Assembly: GCA_013076295.1 (NCBI GenBank)
Contig: RQOL01000882.1
Span: 310,001-374,000 of the forward strand
Length of the DNA: 64,000 nucleotides
Direction of reading: 5' to 3'
Source of the DNA: Sanderia malayensis
Taxonomy: Eukaryota > Cnidaria > Scyphozoa > Semaeostomeae > Pelagiidae
The first letter of the stretch is position 1. Each line of letters opens with the position of its first letter. Below are positions 25,745 through 37,379 of the stretch, piece after piece. The notes beneath the pieces were generated by a model. The model was not told the DNA's origin. It worked only from the letters and a program-made list of their open reading frames with translations, and ran no database searches. Made by a program: the position numbers and the translations under genes.

Positions 25745-26074
25745 CCGTGTTTCCTCGATTAACCGCTCCGGGGCGTTTATTAATCTCGGCAGTTTTTTTG
25801 GGGGGCCTAATCGAGGGGGGCCATTATTCGAGGGGGGCGTTTATTAGAAAGTACAAGATCACAGGCTTTGTCATTGGGTCCAGAAAAAGAGAAAATGGTT
25901 TAGTTGAGCCTTGCTTTATCGAGCAACAATACACTAATGAAAGTCGCCATGGCTTTGCACAAAGAAAGGGCATTTAATCGAGGGGGCGTTTATTGCAGAA
26001 GTTGGTTGCATAAGGGGGCGTTTATTCGAGGGGGTGCTTTTAATCGAGGGGGGCGTTTAATCGAGGAAATACGG
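25745..26074. mobile_element. GGGGGCGTTTAATCGAGG element with TA flanks
   Basis: Inverted ends CCGTGTTTCCTCGATTAA (left) and TTAATCGAGGAAATACGG (right) lie next to TA on both sides. The interior has several TCGAGGGGGGCGTTTATT words. It sits immediately upstream of the gene 1 promoter. Confidence 0.75.
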
Positions 26075-26119
26075 TATGTATTCCAAACTGAAAATGATTT
26101 CCACCAATGAGAAACAGAG

Positions 26120-26288
26120 TATAGCACACGTGATAACACGTGACACGTAACGAAATCGAAACAAACCCCAAAGTTCTTCGTCTTCCCCTTCTTGCTTTTT
26201 CGTTTCGCTCTTTTCCATGATGAGATTGTTTATGGTTTTGAGCACTTCGATTTCGATTATAAAATTGCAATTTTGAAGACTATAGGAG
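26120..26288 (+). promoter_or_regulatory. NLR gene 1 promoter and non-coding first exon
   Basis: Two CACGTG E-boxes precede GAAATCGAAAC (26152-26162), an IRF/ISRE-like site with two GAAA half-sites two bases apart. The block down to the donor after GACTATAGGAG (26288) is shared with the upstream regions of genes 2 and 3, which supports it as promoter plus 5' UTR exon. Factor binding is inference. Confidence 0.6.
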
Positions 26289-26574
26289 GTAAGTTTACGA
26301 GTCTGAGCACTTTATTACCACACTATTGTATAATTGATGTATTTATTATTATTAGAAGACTCGTTAAATGTTTTCGACTTTCGATTTCAACATGGGCGTA
26401 TCAATCAATTACTTGCATTATTTACGTTTCGAAAACATGGCGCAGATGCCCAACTTCGACTCGTCAGAAATGGAGCTCTTTTTTATCTGAATCTGCAAAT
26501 AGATACCATAAAATATGTTTTATTATATTCAAATTATTATCCATTATCTGCAACCAGTCATGTTATATTTTTAG

Positions 26575-29500
26575 GCTGCAAATACTAAACTGCTTACAAA
26601 AATGGCTCTGATTCCCGATAAATTGAAAAATGCTGAGACTTTGCCCAGCTGGATATTCACCATCTGCTTTCCTCTAGTTGCATTTGGATTGTATGGTAAA
26701 TCTGTGGACTTGTCCAAGAATGAGAGGTTCAACATCAAATGTCATACCAGTGATGATATTCTTACACACAGATGTATTTCTCAGTTCACCAGCAAAACCG
26801 TGTTTTTAGATTGGATAAATTTAGCTGCTATTTTGATTGGCTGTTTTATCATTTTGGTTACTTCAGCAGCGATGTCGAGGTACAAGTATTTGAAAGAAAA
26901 TCCAGGACACCACACATTTCATTTACATTGCATTTACATGATAAGACTTTCCCTTCTCATGTTGGTTTTTGCTGCAGCTGTTGTTGTATTTGGCTTCTTT
27001 GATAAAATTATCATGATAGGAAACCAATTCAGGTGTAACATTGACAACCAGACAATACTTTGCTATGAAGGTAAAGGACCAGACAAAACAGCAATCAACA
27101 TTGGTATCATGGTTATTAATGGTTTATGTTTTTTGTGGAATTTGCTGGAATTGATTCACTTTCTGTGCAAATGGAGAAGAAAAAGTAGAAACAGAGATAG
27201 CAATGGCGATTTATGCAATATATGTCAAGAGTTCATCAAACATTTCTTACATTCAGATGGTATGTCAATGTTGCTTTCACTCTTTGAATTTATCAATATA
27301 ATCTAATACATTTTGTGTTAATCCTTACCTGATTCAAACTTACAACTTACCAGTAAAACTAAAATATTGCTATACATTTATTGTTCATGAGATTGCTAAG
27401 ATGAATATGGCTTGTAAAGTTTTCTAAATGAACCATAGGCTATTCATCATAATGTTCTATGATCTATTACTTTTATTATAATTTTATAACAACTATTAAC
27501 ACAAGTTACATGGTGTTCAAATCACGATTCAATAAACTGGAGTCTTTTGTACTTCTTTATATTTCAAAAATGTTAAATATATTGTATTTTTGCTTCAGGC
27601 ACAAATCAGGAATACCACCCTCTGATGAGTATTCAAGATGGTAAGTCCAGTTCATCAAGCTATTGGCATTAGTATAATTTTAAAGTTGCGTTTGAGATTC
27701 AATTTCATCTTAAAACTATGTACCTTCGAAGTATTGTGATGTTATGTTGCATTATCCGATAGTCCTTTTTATTTAACTGAAAGCAGGCCCACGTTTCAGA
27801 TTTTTTATGAGGAAAGGGAAACTGTTGTATGTTCCTGGAGGATTTCAATCTCCATGTCGATGTTTTTGTGTTGTACTTTGCAATTCATGAAATTAATTTT
27901 GAACGCTTTTAATGAGGTTAGCTCGATATATTTCATTTACATTTGGAATCGTCCATCAGGTTTTTAACGTAGGCCATCCAACGTCCTCTCTGAAGGGGAA
28001 GGCTTTTCCACCCACCAAATCAACATCTGCAACAACTTTAGCAGCAATTCGTCAAGATTGTTATTATGTCAGTTTGAAGCCAAACTTGTTTTCTTTTTCA
28101 TCCAGTGTTTTCGACAGTACCTGATTTAGAACTGTCACAAACAGATGCAGACCAAAATATCTTTCTGTAAAACACTGCTCAAAATATCAAACAGAGTAGT
28201 TTCCCCATATAAAGTGTTTCATTTTATTTTCCAACCACTCGGGAATCATTAGAACCCATTCGACAACGGGCCAACAGCATTACATATATATGCAGATCTG
28301 TGATAACGCAAGGTCTGCAAAGGGTGTTTGCTGGTGATACAATGCCAAGTTTTTTGGCCAAATTTCACACACAGCTTTTGAGTTTAACTCAATCCGTGCT
28401 TGGCTCTAAACGTCTTCCTGTAGTTATTGGATGTTTAATGATCCTAACTATTTTTCTCTTTCTTGTCCGTGACTGTTTTGGAACTTAAATCAAACGTTTT
28501 TTCTTTGTATAGATGTAAATGTAGGTAAAGAAGGTGTTGCAAGCAAACCCCAGTCTGCAAATGGTAAATTTGCAAACTTTCTTAAATCTAATGATTTCTA
28601 ATTGGAAAGAATGTGAGCATTTGCAACTTGTTTTTCAACAAAAAGACTTAAGTCCATATAATGATGTGATGATTGTATTATTCATCAATGTACTAAGTCT
28701 ATTATTTATAATTTGTGCCGTTTTGACAAGGGAAGCGAATTGTCCACCAGTGCAACCACAATTTGTTGTGCTATTTTCATTCTGTTTGGCGACATCTTGT
28801 TTTTGTCTACCTGCATTGTACTTTGCCCTTCAAATTAGCCAATTCATATGATCAACTTATTGCAGCCTCATCACTAATTATGATAATTTTGATGATGACC
28901 TTAATCAAAAGTATTATAAGCATTTTTGGTTCCATTGTGTCCGTTAAGTTTTAATATTTTCAACATGTTTCATATTAATATGAAATAACCAATGGCTTTC
29001 AACGCATGCGCATTTTGTGTTTCGTATATTTTGGCGGTTTGACTTTAGTTTTGCATTGCGCCATCTGAAACAAAATTTATTCTGCTTTTTAGTTATTGTT
29101 AGAAATCTTTCATTTTTGCTAGATTCTTCTGGATTAAGAGATAGATATCGGAAAGAATGTCGGAAACACGAAGTCAATTGTGTAGACGATGGTCGTATCA
29201 GGCCACTATATGTTGACATTCAAGACTTCGCAGTAAATTTGAGAATTAGAGAAGAGAAGAGAAATCCAGCTGCTGATAAGACCTATCACGGCGAAATGGC
29301 CAAATACATGGAGTCTTTGAAAGATCATGGTCAAAATATTGAAGTCGGGGAACTGTTGAATTGGGTGCATGAGAATAACGAACACCGAATTTTCTTTGTC
29401 GGCGGAGTAGCTGGAATTGGGAAGTCTGTTTCAGCGAAAAGAATTGCCTACGACTGGTCATGCAATGAAAAGAACAAACATGTAAAGTGTCTGTTGTATA

Positions 29501-32500
29501 TAACATGCAGAGAGTTGAATGAATTCCTTGAGAAAAGTGGCAACGAAATTGGAATTGATGAAATTGAAAAACATTTGAAAGAGGAATTGAAAGTTGTCTC
29601 CATTAAAGATGATAAAGCTACGTTGTTTCTTATTGATGGGCTCGATGAACTTCAAAAACCTGACCTGATTCGAGCATTCACTAGGAAATTTTCCCAATCA
29701 AGTTTTTTATTCCTTGGCAGGCCGCATAGTCGACACTTTGTTGATAAAGCCGAAGAGAGGTACCAGAAGTTGGAAATCCTTGCGCTTGATGAGAATCAAA
29801 TTCAGGAATATATTGGGAAATTTGACAAATTTGACAAATTATCAACAACCGCGACTGAGAATCAAGAGGAAAGTGTAAAAAGTACAGCAAATTTGATCAA
29901 GAGCGTTTCGGAAAGTTCTGCAAACATCTCAACAATAATTTCAATCCCGCAATTTTTGAACACGATCTGCTGTGTTTTCAAGTTAACAACAGAAGAAAAA
30001 GTCATCACCAGCAGAACAGACCTTTATAGCTGGACGCTATTTCTTTTGGTGAATCAGCACTTTGGGTCGAAGAAATCAGACGGCAATATATCAATTGTTG
30101 GATGGGAGAAGTTTTCTGATTATTCCCAACAACTTCTGCAGCTTTGTAAACAAGCATTCAATCTATACATCTCGGGAGAAATTATTTTCAAGAAGAGTGA
30201 ATTGAAATGCACAGATGAGGCCTTCATTCAAGGATTCTTGTTGGGGATGAAGAACAAATTTGGCGACATTACTCGATACATGTTCAAACATCTAACCATG
30301 ATGGAATTTTTCGCTTCCATTTTCGTTTACTTGGATGAAAATAGAACCGAGTTGGTTAATGAATTGTTGGCGAGTCGTCATAACGAAGTTGTTTCGTTCC
30401 TGTGCAGTTTCTTAAGATTCAGTTTGATGGAGCGAGATTCATTTGATGAAGATGATGAAGTATCTTATCAGTTATTACAAGTACTTTCTGATGGAGACAA
30501 GGTTTGTGAACTTTAAGTTAAAAGCTGGTCATAATAATAATTATTAATTGTTTATTATGTGTATTAATATAATAGATGATTATTTTATTTTTTATCAGTT
30601 GAGAACAAGTCCTGCTGGTAGATTGATTACACGTAAAGATGCACAAAGTGTAATCCTTGACATTCTAAACAAGGTTAACAAGGTTGGCGAACTTCAATTT
30701 ATAGTTGTTGATTATGGTTCTTATTGTAGTATGTTATATTGTATATTGTTATACATTATATTCCCTAACTGTTTCCTAATCAGGTTGGTGGAATTGAAGA
30801 TGGTGAAGATCAATTTCTGTTGAAGCTCAGATTCATATCGGACTGTTTGGAGGCGACCGACAAAGTCGGTGATACAAGTTTCTTGAGGAACCTGCTCCAC
30901 ACAATCACACCGAGTTCGAGTGTCACAGTCAGTCTCACTTCTTTTGACGATGTCGATGACGATGACGATGTTTCTTCAAGCGTCGAAGTGGATGTCACTC
31001 CTTTTGATCAGCAGAACCTGTCAACTATTCTCAGGTTGGCAAGTAAAAATGGATTAAAAGAAGCTGACATTGAGACAATTTTCAATGGAGTTGACTTTAG
31101 CATAGATAATTTGAAGCAGATGGATATACTTTCTTACTCTCAGTATATTAGCATCGGCTCGGTTGCGTTCAAAGACATAGTTGAGTTCACGCAATCCCAA
31201 TCGGTGTTAATTCACCAAAACATCGCCTACTGTGAACAGGTTAGATATATCAATTGCAGTGTCCCTTCTCTGCCTTGCTCAACCAGTCTAACCTCACCAC
31301 CCCCAACAACAACAACAACAACAGCCACATCGTATGACAGAAAAAAAAGAAAAGAAATGAAATTGAAAATGTTGAGAATGACCTCAATGAGAATTGACCA
31401 ATCAGATGTGAGCTCAGCCGCCAATCTATTTGGATTGGCGGAAGAGGTTGAGTTGTTTGATGTTCGGGTTGGTGCGAATGAGTTTGAAAAGATCGTGGAG
31501 AAAGTGTTTGAAATGGAGCCACGCAGGTTGAAAGAGATGGGGTTATGGTATTGTCCATTGGTGAATCATGATTTAAAGCAAAAGGTAAGAACATTATCAC
31601 TTGTATTGTCACTGTCCATTTCATATATATGGGTTAACATTACCAGGTGGTTAATTATTTTAACAATTTATTACTTTAAGCTTTAATTACATAATATTAT
31701 GATGTTCAAGAAGTAAAGTTTTAAATTTGATGAGTAATTGGCGCCGAAATTTTCATTCAGCAACTGGGAAACTTGAGGTCTTGTTTTGGTTGTACATTTT
31801 GAGTTGTGAATTCTTTTATTTGAAACAACTCTAAACTCTAAACAATTCTAAACAATAAATACGAAGGAGATTTGAGAGTTTATTACAAGTTGCCTACATT
31901 CAATATTTGTTTTCGTTTATTTTATTCTCGAGTGTTTTGCAACCAAAATTTGAAGTGACGCCATTGTGTACGAAATCAAGTTTCGGAAATATCCTAGTTT
32001 CTAATAGTTGTCTTATGATGATATCATTTGAATTTAACTAATTTCTATACGAAATTTTGTTTGATTTATTTACTTGCAAAGTTTTATTTGCAAATTAAAA
32101 ATGGAAACAACTGACTTTATAACAATTGAAGAAGTTTTATGAAGTTGCGGCGTTAACTTTGAAGGAATTTAGCACAAATTATAAACTTGTAAAGCTGTTG
32201 TTAATTTATGAAAGGAAAATTTCACAAATCCAACTTGTTTGAAACCTGAAATAATAAAACTGCTGCAAGTTTCAAGTATTTGTGAGATATTTATAGGATT
32301 GCGTTGAAATTTTAAAAGTTCCTTCATATTTTGTTTTGTGTTGTGCGGCTGTAAATTCGTGATGCTGTTTCAGGAATAGTAATTTCTAATTCAGACCTAT
32401 GGCAATATTTGTAGTTTTATTATTATACCATGAAATTATGGTTATGAGCTATTATTTTCACTTTATATAAACGAGGTATTGTGCATGTTTTGGTAAACTG

Positions 32501-34302
32501 TTGTGACATAATATATCAGCCAAAACTATTAACTGCTTGTTTTTCAATTCCAGATGGAAGAGAATGGAGTAATGATCACTGAACTTGGTAATGGTGAAAT
32601 AATTACTAAATTATAATTTATTGTTACTTGATAACTTCAAATGCAACTGGATTTCCATGTCCAGTGGCTTATGTTATGTTATTATTTTGTTAATTCTTAA
32701 TCGATCATTTGATTTCTTTTCGTAGTTCCAAGATCAATCCTACTTTTGTGCGAACCAGAAAGCCGTAACTTTGTTCTTCAACTAAAAGAAAACCTGGATG
32801 ATAAGAAATATTATATTGCGATGGATGAAAACATTCAAGAGTTTAAAAGACGATATAATGAACTCCCTTCCGTACTTGTTGTCTTTATTCAACATCAAAT
32901 TCCAGAAGATGTTGAGGGAGATATTCTTTTTGCCCAGGTAAGTGATTTTGCTGACACGAGTCTGAATTAATATTTCATATTCAATAGATATTTGTATCAT
33001 CTATTTACTCTGTCTTTCTTTCGTTGGTTGTCTTTATCAAATTTATTTGTCTTTAATTATAGAGGATGCAGTCAGCCATTTTGTTCGTGAAGTTGGAAGC
33101 AGATTTTTGTCCAAGTAAAGCACTGAGTTTTGTGTTTGATTCAAGCTCGTGTTTGGACTGTACAGATAAACGAAGTAATGCCGAATTGGCTATTGGATTG
33201 AATCGGACGATATCATCTATAATAGGTAAGTTAATTATCATCAATAAACATTGGGAATTTTTCATCAACACTCCTCGAATGAAATACCTTGACAATAGTG
33301 TTTTGATAGCTTAATATTAACTTTTTGAAGACAATAATAATAACACAATGCTACATCTTATTAAGATTACAAAAATATATTACCAGCAATTTGTTTTCAT
33401 AAACGAAATGATAGCATTGCTGTGTCTAGTGTTATGTTTTGATTATGATTAACATATTGATTGTATACTAATGTTGCATTTCTTGTATTATTTAATTATT
33501 AGTGGTGTTTTATTTCCAGATCGAAAGTTCATCGTAATTTCGAATGCGCCTGCCAACCAGGTCGAAGCAAATAAAATAAAACAGAAATTCGCAGATGAAA
33601 TTGGTTGTCCCGTGTTTGTTAATATTGAGTTAAAGAAGTATTACCCTCGAGTTGTTGTCGTTTTATTGACTGATGAATACGAAGAATCTCAACAATGTAA
33701 GGAGATACTGGAGTCTGGGGTGAGGTTGCCAGTTTCTTTTTGCTGTATGATTGTTTATAAAGTTAATTCCTGTCTATTGCTCTGATATGTTTAATCAGTC
33801 TGTTTGCTTTATCATGTTGATATACTTTACTATGTTGTTTTTTTGTATTTTTAGTTTTTGTTCCCTCCAAAGATTATAGCAGTGAAGCTGGATAATGACT
33901 TCCAGCCCGGCGACGAATTGAATAAGATAGTAAGAGAGAGAACGTGTATATGCTGGACTGACGAAACAAATTTTGACACGAACTTCGCAAAGGTGAAGGA
34001 AGAGATCAACGCTAATTTTGGTAAGTCCTTTGTTCTGTTATAGTTAATCTTATATTAAACTTGTATATCTCAATAATTCGACATCAGTCGTATAAATATT
34101 GGCAGAGGAATTTGTTGTAATTGACGCAACTGTTCTGAGTTATTTTGTTTTCTCTGGCATGTTTCCACTGCTGGTTGATGGTCGAAAGACAATTTTAATT
34201 GTTAGAAACTATTGCAAAAGATTACATTACTTTAAAAACTTTCTTCATGATCTTTACTTTTTTGTTATTTATGTCCATTTTACTAATGTTATAATGAAAT
34301 AA
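26575..34302 (+). CDS. NLR gene 1: connexin-like 4-TM module + NACHT + LRR-like region + two TIR-like domains
   Basis: Exons: 26575-27259 (ATG 26602), 27599-27640, 28513-28563, 29123-30501, 30599-30682, 30784-31584, 32554-32587, 32726-32937, 33063-33225, 33520-33719, 33855-34020 and 34106-34302. Phases agree throughout and the total is 3,987 nt (1,328 residues). Order: connexin-like membrane module (1-194); short linkers; NACHT with Walker A GVAGIGKS and Walker B TLFLIDGLDEL; winged-helix/LRR-like region; two TIR-like alpha/beta domains; hydrophobic tail. The first three junctions are phase 1, allowing module swaps. Expected role: an intracellular danger sensor joined to a membrane pore, an inference from architecture. 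A short isoform ending after the four-TM exon (stop at 27306 if the intron is retained) is possible. The last exon is least certain, because further conserved exon-like blocks follow to 37.4 kb. Confidence 0.7.
26602..27259 (+). other. Connexin-like four-transmembrane exon of gene 1
   Basis: One exon encodes 219 residues with hydrophobic segments near residues 17-32, 71-91, 111-133 and 165-188. Loop 1 has C47 and C58 with ten residues between, the same as the first-to-third Cys distance in connexins (C-x6-C-x3-C), but the middle Cys is Leu54. Loop 2 has C145 and C154; CYEGKGPDKT matches in length and ending the connexin CFxSRPxEKT stretch, and WNLLEL matches the connexin TM4 NxxEL. A basic tail (KWRRKSRNR) follows TM4. 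The alternative is another four-TM large-pore family (pannexin/innexin, CALHM, LRRC8-type), but the loop 2/TM4 wording favours connexin. Confidence 0.65.
28300..28860 (+). other. Conserved intronic hydrophobic open frames, gene 1
   Basis: Two hydrophobic frames flank the small 28513-28563 exon: one ends LFLVRDCFGT (stop near 28488), the other carries DVMIVLFINVLSLLFIICAV and ends ALQISQFI. Related sequences exist at the same places in gene 2 and gene 3, with some stops and frame changes. They could be alternative membrane-tail exons or decayed sequence copied with the unit. Confidence 0.3.
29123..30501 (+). other. NACHT ATPase exon, gene 1
   Basis: A single 1,379-nt exon, phase 1 in and phase 0 out. 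It carries FFVGGVAGIGKSVSAKRIAY (P-loop), CLLYITCREL, TLFLIDGLDEL (Walker B with DGLDE) and the downstream sensor and winged-helix region (TRYMFKHLTMMEFFASIFVY; VSFLCSFLRFSL). The gene 2 exon at 48485-49842 is a close paralogue. Confidence 0.93.
32726..34020 (+). other. Two tandem TIR-like domains, gene 1
   Basis: Domain 1 spans exons 32726-32937 and 33063-33225; domain 2 spans 33520-33719 and 33855-34020, each split at the same place. Domain 1 runs beta strand SILLLCE, helix, strand PSVLVVFIQ, then ILFVKLEADFCPSKAL. Domain 2 runs FIVISNAP, helix, then VVVVLLTDEYEESQQC (resembling the TIR strand C plus S-x-x-C motif), then KIIAVKLDNDFQP and CICWTDE. This order fits a TIR fold. The catalytic Glu of TIR NADases cannot be placed with confidence, because C-x-x-E spacing is not kept. 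Confidence 0.5.
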
Positions 34303-35086
34303 GGAAAGTTGAAATGCTTTCATTTTTTAGCACATTTGTCACAGTTGTTGTTACAATAACATGAAGCCAACGACATTAATTTTCAGCCAGTAACACAATG
34401 GCTGATGGACGAAGCTGAATGAATTGAACACATTTTGTAAATATAGCTAATGTATTCTTTTTAACACTTTTGGCGTTTTATAATTTTATAATTATCTTTT
34501 GCTATTGAAATTTGAATGTTTTTGGCTGAATTTCAACTGGTCGTATTTGTTTGAGTTTCTTGTACGCTGCGATTTGCTGAACTTGCGTAGGAGCATCGTG
34601 ATGGAGTTACCTGTGGTTGGCCAAACTGGACTATCTATCCAGCTGGAAATGGAAATGCAAGATTTAAGATTGGCAAAGAGGATTCTTCAAGATTTCATGA
34701 AATAATTTGAATTATTTAGTTGCTTAAACAGGCTTAAAGGTAATTACTAGAAATTCAAAATATTTCTATCTTGTGCCTTTAATCTACTAACAGACGAATA
34801 GATGTTAGGCCTTCTTTTTTTCAGCTGGCCAAGTTGTTTTATGAATATATGAAGCTACATTGGGATATCTATTAATTAATATTTAAATGTAAGGCAAGCA
34901 AATATTATGTCTCAACATGCTTTGAAATTTCCAACTTATTTGCAAATGCATCTTCTGTACGATAAAGAAATACATTTATTTCCTTTCACACGTGTTGGTT
35001 ATGTTGAAGCTTCACATTCAATTATACAAAACATGGAACGTGGAATATCGGAATCTAGGAACAAAGAAAATTGCATTGGAATGTAA

Positions 35087-35469
35087 GGGCCTGTTCATAT
35101 GAGCCCGCTTGTCGAGCCAGCTCACTAAGCGAGACAGATATAAATTCTGTTCATATGAGATAATTCCGTCCCGCCTGCCGGGATAGAAACTGTAACATGA
35201 TATCTGTCACTTGAGAAGTTGACAATGAAAACAATGGTTGTGCATGCGCAGTTGGCACGTTTCTGGCCCGGTAAGCGGGATGGAGTGTTCATATGGGAAA
35301 TTTTCCAGCCCGCTTGCCGAGATCTCGGTAGTGCTGCAGTGAGATCTCGCCTGGCGGGCCAGCCCGTTTTCTCATATGAACAGAAAACAAATTTTGTATA
35401 GGATTTGAGGAGTAGGTGAGATCTCGCTTAGTGAGCTGGCCCGGTAAGCGGGCTCATATGAACAGGCCC
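35087..35469. mobile_element. 383-bp MITE with TAA target duplication; empty site in unit 2
   Basis: Terminal inverted repeats of more than 20 bp (GGGCCTGTTCATATGAGCCC) are flanked by TAA at 35084-35086 and 35470-35472. The paralogous position in unit 2 (about 56140) reads straight through with one TAA, an empty site. A 3-bp TAA duplication fits PIF/Harbinger. No coding capacity. Confidence 0.93.
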
Positions 35470-36278
35470 TAAGTTAAATGAAAGTCAAACGAACTCAAAG
35501 TTTCATGACTGGCTCTTTAATAAGACTAACCTTTATTTCAGAAAGAGGCTAAACAGGTCTTGAAATTTTCGTTTTCAACCTGCAGCTTAATTCATCTGTT
35601 GATTTATACTTTAGTAGGCTTCTGGGGAGAAACTTGATAAAAATGGCATAATTAGCATAAGTAACATAATTAAATGCATAAAATATTTTCATCTTGCACT
35701 ATCGTTGGTTGCAAGGTCCATGGATCTTTTTCAAGATTTAGCATGATCTCAATGTTTAACTACGGTTCTCCTGCTGACTTCTTCCATGGAATTTCATTTC
35801 AGACCTTGGATTTTGAGTTCAGCCAGTTGTGTGAGACAATGGTGACACGTGACTATCTCCTTCGCAGAGCCATACAGTTAAAGCGGTGGCGTATGGATCT
35901 CTCCAAAAGGTAATTCGGTTTTGATCTCAAATAAGTACTTTTCTTGTGGATATCAACACATTGCGCTATTCAACATAGGTCGATTGTATTTTTACAAGTT
36001 TCCAAGTAATTTTGCTAATTTGAATCTATTTCATATATTCAAATATCTCTTGTTTTACATGGGAAGAGATTTCCTAGACTCTCTAGCTCTTCACACATGC
36101 GCATAACATGTGTCCCCACGTGTAATCGACTGGTGATTATCATGGGTATTTGAAGATCGGCCATTTGTCATTGGTGACCATTGTCTGTGCCAAATGTCAC
36201 TGGGAATTTTCGGCTTTTCTTTCACCTGGAGATGGCTGGCCTGAAAGGTCGAGACATCCAGTCATTAGTATCTCCATT

Positions 36279-36402
36279 GGTAAAACGAGGAAAGAGGGTG
36301 AGCTTTAGTGGCTGCTCGGCACGTGGCATAGGTTCCCCCGGGGAAAATAGGGTTTCGCCGTTCTTTGGCGAAATTTTATTGGAACCGGTTTATTCACAGA
36401 TT
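36279..36402 (+). other. Near-identical block between units 1 and 2
   Basis: About 120 bp match 56957-57080 with a single difference, while the flanks differ more. It contains two perfect short hairpins, TTCCCCCGGGGAA and TTTCGCC...GGCGAAA, and an open frame (VKRGKRVSFSGCSARG). It could be a coding exon, a structured RNA or a regulatory element. Confidence 0.4.
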
Positions 36403-37379
36403 TATTTCATCAAGTTTTCACAATTATCTGTACTTAATTTAAACTATTTTGAATTAATTGTTGAAAGCACAGCCAAACTTTTTTAGAGAAGTATCCTGGA
36501 AGAGTCAATACTTCTCATATGAAAGTTTTTATTACTTTCCGCCATTATTGTTACTAAATGTGAAGAGATAACTGTTACCCTAACTACTTTCTAAATTTAT
36601 TGATGGAGCGCATGTGGGGGTTCAATGGTACGCATGCGTTTATTAGGGTGTTTTTCAAGACAAGCTACATCGATCCCATTTGTCCAGCGGCATCTACACC
36701 GATCGCTCAATCTGATTGGATAATCTGAAGCACAAAGAGATTGGTATTTCCTGTTATAGTGTGAATGAAAGTGCCAAATATGGTAATCGAACCATGCTTC
36801 CAGTACCCAGTCTGCTTTCTAGAAGACAAAAGCTTTGCACGCATTAAATTTAACCTTTGGCTATCATTTGGTTGTAGAATGGTCGAAGATAAAGACCTTG
36901 AAGATTCTGAGAGGAGAACCACGAAGGATGACTTTCAAGCTAATTTTGAGGAAAGAGGGATGGCAGAAGGTACAAACTTAATAACATATTTTATATTTAA
37001 AGTTCATTTAATAACCCATTAAAGAAATTTGTACTTTCTCACTTAGAAATTCTTTCTACATTTGAGATATTTGAAAAATAAAATGGCACAACAAAAGACA
37101 AACAAACAGAAGATCAAGGTACGTTTGAGAAGAAATATTTATATTTATAATATTTATGCGTACAACAGCTTAAGTGGCCTTTTTTAATAATGGGTCAAGC
37201 CTAAAATGTTGTTTCATCTTATTCCTGTGATTTGCTGTAGGTTTGTATGTCAATTATTTAGGATTTATTCTTATTATTTTATTATAGTTACAAAAAAGTT
37301 GCTTAAGAATTTGGGAGTCAAAGATGTAGCTAATATTAAAACGAAGCAGGGTTGGCACATTCATCATGTATCATTACTT

